A DNA stretch of 64,000 nucleotides from an uncultured Agathobacter sp. (GCA_934365945.1 CAKRNE010000007.1:1-64000); one strand, 5' to 3'. Shown: positions 9,062 to 19,327, numbered from the stretch's first letter. Numbers and translations: made by a program. Notes: generated by a model from the letters alone, not told the origin.

Positions 9062-10447
9062 TTAAAGCATCTCATCAATACAGATGCCGTAGCCTCCTGT
9101 CGGATCATCGACAAACACATGGGTGACTGCTCCTATTATTTTGCCATCCTGTATGATAGGGCTTCCGGATGTGCCCTGCACTATTCCACCGGAAAGCTCT
9201 ATCAGCCTTTCGTCTGTCACCTTAAGCTCCATTCCCTTGTTGGTATCTGTCGCTTTTTTGTCTATATTTGTTATTTCCAGATTATATTTTTCCAATTTTC
9301 CCGATATTTCCGATATCATCTGTGCACTGCCTGTGTGTATCTCATCCTTGCAGGCAACCGGATAATACGTATCCTCTGTGGCATATTCCGACAACTCATC
9401 ACTGTCAAGCTGTCCGTAAATTCCCAGATTACTATTGCAGTCAAGTGTGCCTATGTGGCTTTTTTTGCCAAAGTACACCACTCCGCCTATCTCTCCCGGC
9501 GTGCCTGCCTTTCCCTTTTTGATTTTGGTAAGCTTCATGCTGTACAAATCACCGCTGTTTGCATACAACAGATTGCCGCTTTGTGTTCCGTCCCCGATTC
9601 CATGCCCCAGCGCGCCAAAACGGCCGTCCTTTGTATAATAAGTGATAGTACCTATCCCCGCCAGATCGTCCTTCACCCATATTCCCATGTAGTATCTGCC
9701 ATCGTCCATCCTGACAGGCGCAATATCCGCTGACATTTGTTCACCGCCTCTAAGAAATTTGATGTTTACCGTTCTTTTATTAATTTCTGATTTAATTTTA
9801 TCCTCATTACTTTTATCTTTTAGGCTTTCATCCAGGTTTTCATCATACTGCTTCATGATGTCATTCACAGCCTCAGAAAGTTCCTCCTTGTCTGCCACAG
9901 TGCGCCCATTTACAGATAGGATATAATCACCGCACTTCACCTTTTTATCTGCCGGATCGACTTTTTTGCCATCCTCCTCTGTCACCTCTGTCGTATTCAC
10001 AACAAGCACCCCCTCTGTCTGCTCATATATACCGGTCAGTCTGCCGCAGGCATATACGCCCTCAACGCCTGTGCTATCACATATTTTGCCGGTCTCTTGA
10101 TAATCGCTGTCCGTAGCTCTGTCAGTTAACGCTGTATCTGCTGTCTGTCCTACGGCTTGTCCGTTTCCACCGTTTCCACCCTTTCCACCGTTTCCATCAT
10201 TTCCACCATTTTCGTCATTCTCACCATTCTCCCCCGAATCAGCCGATACACTCGCCGTCTGCCCTGAAAGACCTGTCGCATATCTCCCATAGTCTCCCTT
10301 TGATTCACTTAAAAAACTGCCTAAAACACTCTCATCAAATGCCTTATCTACCCTGCTGCACCACTTATCATCACTGCTTAGCGCAAACATAGCTATCACT
10401 GCTGCCGCCAGAGTGACACTCACAAATTTTCCAAAAAACTTCCGCAT
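9062..10447 (-). CDS. spoIVB: SpoIVB serine peptidase (S55) of the sigma-K checkpoint
   Basis: Forespore protease that, in Bacillus, is secreted into the intermembrane space to trigger SpoIVFB and pro-sigma-K processing. The 461 residues have an N-terminal membrane anchor (about 8-23), an unusual low-complexity Gly/Asn/Glu-rich linker (about 68-100), a PDZ domain (about 140-245) and the S55 domain with GIWVKDDLAGIGT, catalytic-His motif GALGHGI and catalytic-Ser motif VQGTSGSPIIQ. It is not adjacent to recN and no spo0A follows, unlike the Bacillus recN-spoIVB-spo0A order: a plus-strand antiporter gene separates recN from it. The 270 bp upstream is AT-rich. Confidence 0.92.
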   Translation of the reverse strand: MRKFFGKFVSVTLAAAVIAMFALSSDDKWCSRVDKAFDESVLGSFLSESKGDYGRYATGLSGQTASVSADSGENGENDENGGNDGNGGKGGNGGNGQAVGQTADTALTDRATDSDYQETGKICDSTGVEGVYACGRLTGIYEQTEGVLVVNTTEVTEEDGKKVDPADKKVKCGDYILSVNGRTVADKEELSEAVNDIMKQYDENLDESLKDKSNEDKIKSEINKRTVNIKFLRGGEQMSADIAPVRMDDGRYYMGIWVKDDLAGIGTITYYTKDGRFGALGHGIGDGTQSGNLLYANSGDLYSMKLTKIKKGKAGTPGEIGGVVYFGKKSHIGTLDCNSNLGIYGQLDSDELSEYATEDTYYPVACKDEIHTGSAQMISEISGKLEKYNLEITNIDKKATDTNKGMELKVTDERLIELSGGIVQGTSGSPIIQDGKIIGAVTHVFVDDPTGGYGICIDEML

Positions 10448-10717
10448 ACTGTTACCTCCATTTTGGTTAGTATGCGCCTGTCATTTTTCTTTTATTCTTT
10501 TATTATTTTATTATCTTATTATCTCATTGTAACTATTCCAAACCATTTAAATAAAAAATCTGATATAGTTTGACAGTTTAATAGTTTTCCTATATAATTT
10601 CGATATATTTATATGTTTATTATAAATTTCACATATAATTCCCACGTTGTCAGTTACAAATAAATACAGCAATTGCTTTGCAATTCTTAAATCACCATTT
10701 AATAAAGGAGGGATTTC

Positions 10718-12316
10718 ATGAATACATACCTGCTAATCACATCAATAGTTATCTTCCTATGTATCCTGCTAAACCGAGTCTCAAACCGCATAGGTATTCC
10801 GGCGCTCTTAGCCTTTATCATGCTCGGCATGCTCTTTGGCTCTGACGGAATCATGAAGATAGATTTCGACAACTACGCGTTTGCCGAACAGATATGCTCT
10901 ACCGCCCTTATTTTTATCATGTTCTACGGTGGCTTTGGCACCAACTGGCAGCGTGCAAAGGCTGTTGCCGTCAAGGCTGTGCTTTTGTCCACCATCGGTG
11001 TTATTATCACCTGCTTTCTTACAGGACTGTTCTGTCACTTTGCCCTGCATATGAGCTGGGAAATAAGCCTCCTCATCGGTGCACTTATTTCATCAACCGA
11101 TGCGGCGAGCGTTTTCTCCATTCTCCGTTCAAAAAAGCTGAACCTGAAGTATAATACAGCCTCTCTTCTTGAGGTAGAAAGCGGTAGTAATGACCCATGT
11201 GCCTATATGCTTACCGTTGCCTTTATAGCTATATCACAGGGCAGCGTAAGCTCCGGAAATATTGCCATACTCATAGTAAAACAGCTTGCCTTTGGCATAC
11301 TCTTCGGAGCTCTGATTGCAAAGCTTTCCATCGTATTACTTAGATATATACGCTTCAAAAGCGCGGGGTTTGATGCCATTTTCATGGTGGGAATAGCACT
11401 GATATCATATGCCCTGCCTGCTTACTTTGACGGAAACGGCTTCTTAAGTGCCTATATTGTCGGCATCATACTCGGAAACACTGAAATAGAAAATAAAAAG
11501 AATCTGGTAAATTTCTTTGATGGAATAACAGGACTCATGCAGATGCTTATTTTCTTCCTGCTTGGTCTGCTTTCCTTCCCGTCAAAGCTGCCACAGGTCA
11601 TAGTACCGGCACTCTTAATATTTATATGGCTGACCTTTGTGGCAAGACCTCTTTCTGTAGCACTTGTGCTCACACCTTTTCGCAGCAAAATTAAACAGCA
11701 GCTGCTTGTCTCGTGGTCAGGCTTAAGAGGAGCAGCCTCCATCGTGTTTTCCATCATGGCATATACAGCCACCAATGATGACCTCGACACCTTCCACATA
11801 ATTTTTATGATGGTACTCTTTTCAATACTGCTTCAGGGCTCAATGCTCCCATGGATATCGCGAAAGCTTGATATGCTCGATAAAACAGCCGATGTAATGA
11901 AGACCTTCAATGATTACTCAGAGGAAGCAGACATCCAGTTCATACAGCTTACCATACCTGAAAATCATCTGTGGTGCGGCCACAAGCTAAAGGACCTGAC
12001 ACTGCCGCCGGAGACACTGATTGTGCTTATCCGCAGAGGTGAGCAGAATATAATACCTGACGGCGAAACAATAATACTGCAAAACGATGTGCTCGTGCTG
12101 AGCGCTATCACACCCGATGAGATACATGGCATAAAGCTGGTGGAAAAAATAATAGAAAAAGACAGCAGGTATAACAATAAACTGCTGTCTGAAATATCAA
12201 AAAAACACAATGAGATTATCATAATGATCCAAAGAAACGGACAGGTAATCATCCCTAACGGAAATGTACGGCTGACCACAGGTGACATACTTGTAATCAA
12301 CCGCGCCGTAAACTGA
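10718..12316 (+). CDS. K+(Na+)/H+ antiporter of the CPA1 family with C-terminal RCK_C domain
   Basis: Inner-membrane cation/proton exchanger of the CvrA/NhaP2 type. The 532 residues consist of about 12 membrane helices (residues 1-390) with ISSTDAASVFSILR, the family's ion-site region containing the D-A pair, followed by a cytosolic part with two TrkA-C-like lobes (about 405-470 and 475-532). In related CpaA proteins RCK_C binds cyclic di-AMP; this is family knowledge, not shown here. A clear GGAGGG ribosome binding site precedes the ATG. The gene runs opposite to its neighbours and splits recN from spoIVB. Confidence 0.88.
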   Translation: MNTYLLITSIVIFLCILLNRVSNRIGIPALLAFIMLGMLFGSDGIMKIDFDNYAFAEQICSTALIFIMFYGGFGTNWQRAKAVAVKAVLLSTIGVIITCFLTGLFCHFALHMSWEISLLIGALISSTDAASVFSILRSKKLNLKYNTASLLEVESGSNDPCAYMLTVAFIAISQGSVSSGNIAILIVKQLAFGILFGALIAKLSIVLLRYIRFKSAGFDAIFMVGIALISYALPAYFDGNGFLSAYIVGIILGNTEIENKKNLVNFFDGITGLMQMLIFFLLGLLSFPSKLPQVIVPALLIFIWLTFVARPLSVALVLTPFRSKIKQQLLVSWSGLRGAASIVFSIMAYTATNDDLDTFHIIFMMVLFSILLQGSMLPWISRKLDMLDKTADVMKTFNDYSEEADIQFIQLTIPENHLWCGHKLKDLTLPPETLIVLIRRGEQNIIPDGETIILQNDVLVLSAITPDEIHGIKLVEKIIEKDSRYNNKLLSEISKKHNEIIIMIQRNGQVIIPNGNVRLTTGDILVINRAVN

Positions 12317-12321
12317 TAATG

Positions 12322-13998
12322 TCAGATTTTTTTCTCCATGGCAAGCGCTTTCATCTCGCGTGCGCTCTCCATCACGGTATCCGTAATTTTTGCACCGCCG
12401 AGCATTCTGGCAAGCTCAGCCACGCTGTCTTTATCATCGAGTCTGTGAATCCTTGAAACCGTGGATTTGTTCTCGACTGCTTTCTCAATAAGGAAATGTG
12501 CATCTGCCATAGCTGCTATCTGTGGCAGATGTGTGATACATATAATCTGGTGGTTACGGCCAAGCTCATTCATCTTCTCAGAGACCATCTGAGCTGTACG
12601 TCCACTGATTCCCGAATCAATCTCATCGAAGATAAGTGACTCGATGTGGTCATTTTCTGCCATGATTGTCTTGATGCCGAGCATGATACGTGAGAGCTCT
12701 CCGCCTGATGCTACCCTGCCGAGCGGCTTAAGAGGCTCCCCCGGGTTAGTAGAGATGAGAAACTCAGGCGCATCGATTCCGTTTGCTGTATAGTCAGGCA
12801 ATCTGTCAAACTGCATATCGAACTGCACATCAAGAAAATTCAAATCATTAAGTGCTGATTTAATTTCTGACACAAGCTTTACAGCACTTCTTTGTCTGAT
12901 TTCCGATACCTCATCCGATATCTGTGCCAGCTCCTTTTCCTTCTTTGCAAGCTGCTGCTCTAATTTCTGCAAATAAGAGTCGTAATCATTCAGGACACTG
13001 ATACGCTCCCTCTTTTCATTGAGTGCTATCAGTATATCGTCAATTGAGCTGCCGTATTTGCTCTTTAGATGATTTATCTCATCCAGACGCTTTTGTGTCT
13101 CATAGAAGGTCTCCTCGTCAAACTCAGCCTGTGATATATACCCTGATATCTCGTGATTGAAATCAGAAAGCAGACTGTCTATCTCCGATAGCTGATTCTC
13201 CAAGGCTTCCACATCCTCATCATAGCCTGATACTTGTGACAGCTCTCTTACTGCCCTGCCAATAAGCTCTGAGGCGCTCTCCATCTCGCCTCCTGTGGCA
13301 GAGTATGCAGCATTTACGCCCTCCATGATTTTCTTTCCGTTTGAAAACTTCCTAAACTGCGCCTCAAGCTCCTCATCCTCACCAGACACCAGGGCTGCTT
13401 CTTCTATCTCCTTCACCTCGTACTCAAGGAATGACAGCTCACGGCTTCTGTCTTCATTATCGATATTGGACTTTTCATACTCATCCTTAAGCGCCCTGTA
13501 TGCCTTGTATGAGGCTGAAAGCTGCTGCTTTTTATCGCCAAGCGACTGCTTTGCGTACTCATCAAGTATATCCAAATGCTTTTTCTTTGATAAAAGTGAC
13601 TGGTGCTCATGCTGACCATGGATATCTATGAGATATGAGGCTATTTCCTTCATCCGTGAAACAGATACGGCCTCACCGTTCACCCTGCCGACTGCGCGCG
13701 ACTGTGTGATTTTACGGCTCAAAATCACGCATCCATCCTCAACCTCCACATCAAGCTCCCTTAAAGCCTCTATAATCTTTGGGTCCTCAACCGAAAAAAT
13801 CAGCTCCACAAAAGCAGGCTTTTCATTGTCTCTTAGCATCTCCTTTTGCACTTTTTCACCAAGTGCCAGATTGATAGACCCAATGATGATTGATTTTCCC
13901 GCTCCGGTCTCTCCCGACAGTATATTTAATCCGTCAGAAAACTCAACCTCGCACTCGTCTATGAGTGCCAGATTCTTTACATGTAGATTTTGTAACAT
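12322..13998 (-). CDS. recN: DNA repair ATPase RecN
   Basis: SMC-like ATPase acting early in double-strand-break repair. The 558 residues include Walker A GETGAGKS at about residues 29-36, two central coiled-coil segments (about 150-200 and 290-365), the ABC signature region VASGGELSR and Walker B LIFDEIDSGISG. Last gene of the nusB-xseA-xseB-ispA-dxs-tlyA-nadK-argR-recN cluster. A 141-bp gap with a TTAC-ended palindrome separates it from argR, so it may have its own promoter; no LexA box was seen immediately upstream. Confidence 0.95.
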   Translation of the reverse strand: MLQNLHVKNLALIDECEVEFSDGLNILSGETGAGKSIIIGSINLALGEKVQKEMLRDNEKPAFVELIFSVEDPKIIEALRELDVEVEDGCVILSRKITQSRAVGRVNGEAVSVSRMKEIASYLIDIHGQHEHQSLLSKKKHLDILDEYAKQSLGDKKQQLSASYKAYRALKDEYEKSNIDNEDRSRELSFLEYEVKEIEEAALVSGEDEELEAQFRKFSNGKKIMEGVNAAYSATGGEMESASELIGRAVRELSQVSGYDEDVEALENQLSEIDSLLSDFNHEISGYISQAEFDEETFYETQKRLDEINHLKSKYGSSIDDILIALNEKRERISVLNDYDSYLQKLEQQLAKKEKELAQISDEVSEIRQRSAVKLVSEIKSALNDLNFLDVQFDMQFDRLPDYTANGIDAPEFLISTNPGEPLKPLGRVASGGELSRIMLGIKTIMAENDHIESLIFDEIDSGISGRTAQMVSEKMNELGRNHQIICITHLPQIAAMADAHFLIEKAVENKSTVSRIHRLDDKDSVAELARMLGGAKITDTVMESAREMKALAMEKKI

Positions 13999-14139
13999 AT
14001 TTTCTCCTTCCTCTCCCAGGCATGACGATATATGTTATTATCCGGTAACTATCCAGATCTGTTTTGAACCGAAAGCAGCATTATTTTGAATAGTTACCTT
14101 TTTGTTACAATTCAGATTTAATCTGATATTCATGTAACA

Positions 14140-14589
14140 TTATTCCACAATTCTGCGGATTTTTTTCATCACCGCATATGTATCATCAACAGTCCGGATT
14201 GCACACATGATTGTATCATCTCCGGCAATCGAACCGACGATTTCTCTCATCTTCATGGCATCTATTGCAGCACAGACTGCGCTTGCCATTCCCGATACGG
14301 TCTTTATGACTAGGATATTCTGAGCCATATCCATCGACAAAAAGCCCTCTCTGAGCACTCTCTCGTATTTTTGAGAAAGATTCTCAGGTGCATCCGTTAT
14401 CACAGCGTACTTCTGTCTGCCGCCTGCAGTAGGAATCTTCGTGAGCTTAAGCTCTCTTATATCCCTGGATACTGTGGCCTGTGTCACGCGAAAACCATCC
14501 TTTTCAAGAAGCGCGGAAAGCTCATCCTGAGTCTCTACTTCATTCTTTTGAATTATCTCTATTATCTTGGATTGTCTGCTTGTTTTCAT
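14140..14589 (-). CDS. argR: Arginine repressor ArgR/AhrC
   Basis: Arginine-dependent hexameric regulator of arginine metabolism genes. The 149 residues show an N-terminal winged helix (about 1-70, with VTQATVSRDIRELKL as the recognition helix region) and a C-terminal arginine-binding/oligomerisation domain with the GTVAGDDT-like segment VGSIAGDDTIMC. Its position between nadK and recN is the conserved Gram-positive arrangement. The sequences on both sides are rich in ATTCAT/ATGAAT half-sites, but I could not define a convincing ARG box. Confidence 0.94.
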   Translation of the reverse strand: MKTSRQSKIIEIIQKNEVETQDELSALLEKDGFRVTQATVSRDIRELKLTKIPTAGGRQKYAVITDAPENLSQKYERVLREGFLSMDMAQNILVIKTVSGMASAVCAAIDAMKMREIVGSIAGDDTIMCAIRTVDDTYAVMKKIRRIVE

Positions 14590-14647
14590 GTCCTGTCACC
14601 TCATAAATATTATTCGTAACTATTCATTATAACAATCCTTATCTGTG

Positions 14648-15499
14648 TTATGAATAATTTCCCATCTTTTTGCGGAGTATCTCCAAAAAGCTTCTCTGGT
14701 GAAGCTTGCATATCTTTGTATAATTGGCTGCCTTCGAAATAACAAAACGGTCTCCTACAGCAAGCTCTGCTATGGTATCGCCATCATAGCTGACACACGC
14801 CAGCTCGTCGTTTTGCTCCCTGCGGCTTAGAATCTCTATCTCTATCTCATCATCGCCTGAAAGCACAATGCTCTTTGACGTGAGATTGTGAGCATTGTTC
14901 GGTGTGAGCAGTATCATATCGCCCTTCGGGTCCACAATCGGGCCTCCTGCCGACATACTGTAGCCTGTAGAGCCTGTCGGAGTCGCAACAATGATGCCAT
15001 CGGCATGGTAATTATTTAAAAACTCACCGTTTACATACACATTGAGGCTTAAAATCTGCAAATTGCCCTTTCTGTGGATGACTATATCATTTAATGCCAC
15101 TCTCGAGGTCTCACTGCCTCTTTTATGCCCTGTGAGCATGATACGGTCCTCTGTCATGTATTTATCGGCCATAAGCGAATCAATAGCATCAAATACCGTG
15201 GCTTCCTCCACCTCACACAGATAGCCTAGGGTGCCGAGATTTACACCCATAAGCGGAATCTCAAGTGTCTCCACCCTTGTAGCCGCACGAATCAGGGTAC
15301 CATCACCGCCTAGCACAAGAATACACTGCGTATCCTGTGGTATATCCTCAAGCTCAAACTCATTGTCGGATATTGCCTCGACATTGCTCATAAGCCCCTT
15401 TGCCGTGCCGCCCTTTTGCTCTATGTATGCCACTATTTTATTTGTAAGTGCAAAATCCCTGTCCTTATAGGCATTTGCTATCACAACAAAATGTTTCAT
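14648..15499 (-). CDS. nadK: NAD kinase
   Basis: Phosphorylates NAD+ to NADP+. The 283 residues carry the GGDGT motif (VLGGDGTLIRAA, near residue 63), the second conserved block NNYHADGIIVATPTGSTGYS and SAGGPIV. Four bases separate its start from the tlyA stop, so co-translation with tlyA is likely; argR follows after 58 bp. Confidence 0.95.
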   Translation of the reverse strand: MKHFVVIANAYKDRDFALTNKIVAYIEQKGGTAKGLMSNVEAISDNEFELEDIPQDTQCILVLGGDGTLIRAATRVETLEIPLMGVNLGTLGYLCEVEEATVFDAIDSLMADKYMTEDRIMLTGHKRGSETSRVALNDIVIHRKGNLQILSLNVYVNGEFLNNYHADGIIVATPTGSTGYSMSAGGPIVDPKGDMILLTPNNAHNLTSKSIVLSGDDEIEIEILSRREQNDELACVSYDGDTIAELAVGDRFVISKAANYTKICKLHQRSFLEILRKKMGNYS

Positions 15500-15502
15500 A
15501 GT

Positions 15503-16309
15503 CTATTTTTTATCCAGCTCTCCATGTGCGGCCTCGACCACACTATGAATATCCACTGAATCCTCCTTTATAGGATCATCTGTCTTTTTGATATGTACGA
15601 GGTACTCTATATTGCCCTCCGGTCCCTTGATTGGCGAATACTCAAGGTCCAACACGCTAAATCCGTTTGAAAGTGCAAAGGATATGATATTGTTTACTAC
15701 CTCCTCATGCACGCTCTTGTCACGGACCACGCCCTTTTTGCCGACCTTTTCCCTGCCTGCCTCAAACTGTGGTTTGATGAGACAAACCATCTCACCACCG
15801 TCCTTTAACAGTGCTCTTGCAGGGCCTAACACCTTGGTCAGTGATATAAATGACACATCAACCGATGCAAAATCAAGCTCATCATCTATATTCTCCGGTG
15901 TCACATACCTGATATTGGTCTTTTCCATGCACACCACACGCTCATCCTGACGCAGCTTCCATGCAAACTGTCCATATCCTACATCCACGGCGTACACCTT
16001 TTTAGCACCGTTTTGAAGCATACAGTCTGTAAAACCGCCTGTTGAGGCACCTATATCCATGCACACCTTGCCATCCATCGTGATATCAAAGTGCTTCATA
16101 GCCTTTTCGAGCTTGAGCCCGCCACGGCTCACATACTGCAGTGTCTTTCCATGAATCTCTATATTGCAGTCATCGGGAAATGTGCTCCCTGCCTTATCCT
16201 CACGGTTGTTATTTACGAAAACATTGCCCTCCATAATCATGGTCTTTGCTTTTTCCCTTGATGGTGCAAGGCCTCTGTTTACAAGTAATACGTCTAATCT
16301 TTCTTTCAT
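15503..16309 (-). CDS. tlyA: TlyA family rRNA 2'-O-methyltransferase
   Basis: Family members methylate 16S and/or 23S rRNA riboses (in Mycobacterium this gives capreomycin sensitivity); older annotations call them hemolysins. The 268 residues have an N-terminal S4 RNA-binding domain (1-62) and an FtsJ-type Rossmann methyltransferase domain with SAM motif DIGASTGGFTDCML near residue 85 and the K-D-K-E-like set including LIKPQFEAG. Sits between dxs and nadK in the conserved operon. Confidence 0.92.
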   Translation of the reverse strand: MKERLDVLLVNRGLAPSREKAKTMIMEGNVFVNNNREDKAGSTFPDDCNIEIHGKTLQYVSRGGLKLEKAMKHFDITMDGKVCMDIGASTGGFTDCMLQNGAKKVYAVDVGYGQFAWKLRQDERVVCMEKTNIRYVTPENIDDELDFASVDVSFISLTKVLGPARALLKDGGEMVCLIKPQFEAGREKVGKKGVVRDKSVHEEVVNNIISFALSNGFSVLDLEYSPIKGPEGNIEYLVHIKKTDDPIKEDSVDIHSVVEAAHGELDKK

Positions 16310-16327
16310 ACTGTATGTTACCTCTAT

Positions 16328-18184
16328 CTATAATGCTGCTATTATGCGCTTAGCCACCGATTCGGCATCCACATGCAGCTCCTTTTTGAGCACCTCGACA
16401 TTGCCATGCTCCACATAGCAGTCAGGAAGTGCAACTGTCAACACCTCAAGAGCTATATCGTTAGTCTTGACATACTCCGTCACATGCTCACCAAAGCCGC
16501 CGCTTTGCACGTTTTCCTCCATGGTCACAAGCAGGCTGTGCTCAGCCGGCAGCTCCTTTATTGCTTCCTTGTCAAAAGGCATTGCAAAACGCGCATTGAT
16601 AAGTGTAGCAGAGATTCCCTCTGCCTCAAGCAGCTTTACTACATCAACGGCAGTCTTTACCATACTGCCGAGTGCCATGATAGCCACCCTGCTTCCTTTT
16701 CTGATTAGCTCACTCTTTGCAAACTCTATCGGCTGCCTGATTTCCTTGAGACCGTCATAGGCTGCACCCCTTGGGTATCTGAGTGCAATCGGACCGTCAT
16801 ATGCCACCGCAAATTTCATCATATCGGACAGCTCCCACTTATTCTTCGGAGCCATAATTGTCATATTCGGGATGACCGACAGATATGATATGTCAAATAT
16901 ACCCTGATGCGTCTCTCCGTCGCTGCCTACAAGCCCTGCCCTGTCGATTGCAAAGATGACATGCAGATTCTGTATGCACACATCGTGAAGTATCTGGTCA
17001 AACGCTCTTTGTAAAAATGACGAGTATACCGCAAAAACCGGGATAAGTCCTGACTTTGCAAGCCCTGCCGCAAAGGTCGTGGCATGTGCCTCGGCTATTC
17101 CCACATCAAAAAACCTTTCCGGGAAATTGCGGTGAAATCTGCGAAGCCCTGTTCCCTCTGCCATGGCAGCCGTTATCGCAACCACCTTTGGATTTCTCTC
17201 GCCCAGCTTCTTCATGACTGTTGAGAAAACATCTGTGTAATTGGCCTTCGTACGCTTATTCTTTGGAAGCCCTGTCTCTATGACAAACGGCTCTGCACCG
17301 TGAAATCTGGACGGATAACGCTCTGCCGGACCATAGCCTGCCCCCTTTTTCGTGAGCACATGCACCAGCACCGGGCCATCCACACGCTTTGCCTCATCAA
17401 ACACACGGCACATTTCCTTTATATCACTGCCATCCACAGGTCCTAAATAGATGATGCCCATCTCCTCAAAGAACATACCCGGAATAAAAAGCTGCTTTAT
17501 GCTGCTCTTTGTATTCCTGATATGCTTTACCATACGCTCTCCGTAGATTGGTATATGGTTTAGGGAATTCATGACATTATTCTTTAAATCCCTGTATGCA
17601 TCCGCTGTGCGAAAGCCTGAAAGATACTGGCTGATGCCTCCAACATTCTCTGAAATCGACATATTGTTGTCGTTTAGCACTATAATGAAATTGCCCTTCA
17701 CGCTTGAAGCATTGTTGAGCGCTTCATATGCCATGCCTCCGGTCAGTGCACCGTCTCCTATTACAGAAACCACATGATAGTCATCTCCGGTCACCTGTCT
17801 GGCTGTCGCAAGTCCAAGTCCCGCTGAGATTGATGTGGAGCTGTGCCCTGTATTAAAGCAGTCACAGTCGCTCTCATCCGTCTTCGGGAAGCCGCTCATA
17901 CCGCCATACTGTCTGAGCGATGAAAATCCATCCTTTCTGCCTGTGAGTATCTTGTGTGTGTACGACTGATGCCCTACATCCCACACTATCTTATCCTTCG
18001 GCAGATCAAAGCACAGATGTAACGCCATGGTAAGCTCCACTACTCCGAGGTTTGAAGCCAGATGACCTCCTGTCACCGATATGCTCTCTATGAGAAACTG
18101 CCTGATTTCGTCCTTTAACTGCTCAAGCTCCTCAGGTGTCAGTTTTTTTATATCATTTTCCTTTTGTATCTTTTCTAAAACCAT
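16328..18184 (-). CDS. dxs: 1-Deoxy-D-xylulose-5-phosphate synthase
   Basis: First enzyme of the MEP isoprenoid pathway, condensing pyruvate and glyceraldehyde-3-phosphate with thiamine diphosphate. The 618 residues match the family. Visible are GDGALTGGMAYEALNNA (thiamine diphosphate binding), the transketolase pyrimidine-binding segment DVGIAEAHATTFAAGLA around residue 370, and DRAGLVGSDGETHQG. It is adjacent to ispA with one base between, so precursor synthesis and prenyl elongation are co-expressed. Confidence 0.96.
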   Translation of the reverse strand: MVLEKIQKENDIKKLTPEELEQLKDEIRQFLIESISVTGGHLASNLGVVELTMALHLCFDLPKDKIVWDVGHQSYTHKILTGRKDGFSSLRQYGGMSGFPKTDESDCDCFNTGHSSTSISAGLGLATARQVTGDDYHVVSVIGDGALTGGMAYEALNNASSVKGNFIIVLNDNNMSISENVGGISQYLSGFRTADAYRDLKNNVMNSLNHIPIYGERMVKHIRNTKSSIKQLFIPGMFFEEMGIIYLGPVDGSDIKEMCRVFDEAKRVDGPVLVHVLTKKGAGYGPAERYPSRFHGAEPFVIETGLPKNKRTKANYTDVFSTVMKKLGERNPKVVAITAAMAEGTGLRRFHRNFPERFFDVGIAEAHATTFAAGLAKSGLIPVFAVYSSFLQRAFDQILHDVCIQNLHVIFAIDRAGLVGSDGETHQGIFDISYLSVIPNMTIMAPKNKWELSDMMKFAVAYDGPIALRYPRGAAYDGLKEIRQPIEFAKSELIRKGSRVAIMALGSMVKTAVDVVKLLEAEGISATLINARFAMPFDKEAIKELPAEHSLLVTMEENVQSGGFGEHVTEYVKTNDIALEVLTVALPDCYVEHGNVEVLKKELHVDAESVAKRIIAAL

Positions 18185-18185
18185 C

Positions 18186-19109
18186 CTATTTCTCCCGATG
18201 GATCAGATATTCAAATAACTCCTTAAGAAATGCATCGTCGTATCCCAAATCAGCAAGCAGCTTTTCTGCCTCCTTAGAGATGCGTTCCACATCAGAAACT
18301 GCCTTATCCAATCCCTCAAATGTGACATATGTCGCTTTATTATTTTTCTCGTCACTGCCTACCGGCTTTCCAAGCACCTCAAGTGAGCTTGTGACATCAA
18401 GCACATCATCCTGTATCTGAAACGCAAGCCCCAGCTTTGCCGCTATCTGCTCCACGCGTGATATCTCATCAGACGATGCTCCCGCAAGGATTGCTCCTAT
18501 CATCATCGAGCTCTCTATAAGTGCGCCGGTCTTAAGCCTGTAGATAAAGTCAAGCTTTTCCCTTGTGATAGGACAGTCATCGGATTTCTCACTTTCCACA
18601 TCAACCACCTGTCCTCCGACCATGCCATACACGCCTGCCTTTTTTGCAAGCACCGCAAATGCCCTTGCCACGCGTGCATCAGCCACTTCCATGCCAAATG
18701 CCCCTGCGGCGGTCTCATATGCCAGATTTAAAAGTGCATCACCTGCAAGAATACCCATAGCCTCACCGTACACAGCATGTGTGGTCTTCTTTCCACGCCT
18801 GTACTCATCATTGTCCATGGCAGGCAGGTCATCATGCACCAGCGAGTAGGTATGTATCATCTCAATCGCTGCCATAAATGGCTCAATCACTGCACTGCTT
18901 CCGCCAAACATATGGTACGTCTCCTCCATGAGCATAGGGCGAAGCCTCTTTCCACCGGCTCTCACACTATAGTTCATGGCCTCAAATATAATACGCTGCT
19001 GTCCCTCCTCAGCAGGAAGAAACTTCTCAAGCACGCCGTTAATATGCTCTACCTTTTTCTGCAGCTCTTCCATGAATTGAGACTTATTTAAATTTCCGTT
19101 TAAGCTCAT
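18186..19109 (-). CDS. ispA: Polyprenyl synthase (farnesyl diphosphate synthase type)
   Basis: Condenses isopentenyl diphosphate with allylic diphosphates to give C15-type prenyl diphosphates. The 307 residues carry the first Asp-rich motif in LVHDDLPAMDND and the second in FQIQDDVLD. Chain length cannot be fixed from sequence, but the short form and the xseB-dxs context point to farnesyl diphosphate. Its start overlaps the xseB stop by one base. Confidence 0.92.
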   Translation of the reverse strand: MSLNGNLNKSQFMEELQKKVEHINGVLEKFLPAEEGQQRIIFEAMNYSVRAGGKRLRPMLMEETYHMFGGSSAVIEPFMAAIEMIHTYSLVHDDLPAMDNDEYRRGKKTTHAVYGEAMGILAGDALLNLAYETAAGAFGMEVADARVARAFAVLAKKAGVYGMVGGQVVDVESEKSDDCPITREKLDFIYRLKTGALIESSMMIGAILAGASSDEISRVEQIAAKLGLAFQIQDDVLDVTSSLEVLGKPVGSDEKNNKATYVTFEGLDKAVSDVERISKEAEKLLADLGYDDAFLKELFEYLIHREK

Positions 19110-19327
19110 CAGAATTCCTCCAGTTGTCCATCGCTGTTTAGCACAAGCATGGCCTTTTCCATGCCCTGTACCATATCATTGGCACTTTTTACTTCATCAA
19201 GCCCCTTCTTATATAGCTCAAAGGCCTCATCCAGGGATACATCCGCATCCTCCATCCTCGCCACTATCTGCTCTAAGTGTGCAAAGCGCTCTTCCAGTGT
19301 CAGTGTTTTTTCATTTTCTTTGCTCAT
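19109..19327 (-). CDS. xseB: Exodeoxyribonuclease VII small subunit
   Basis: 72-residue helical partner of XseA in the ssDNA exonuclease VII complex. The family pattern LTLEERFAHLEQIVARME, then LDEAFELYKKG, is complete. It overlaps xseA by 17 bp and ispA by one base, indicating tight translational coupling. Confidence 0.93.
   Translation of the reverse strand: MSKENEKTLTLEERFAHLEQIVARMEDADVSLDEAFELYKKGLDEVKSANDMVQGMEKAMLVLNSDGQLEEF

Noticed and set aside
14590..14640. ARG box controlling argR
   Set aside because: ATTCAT-type half-sites occur, but none pairs into the full consensus at correct spacing.
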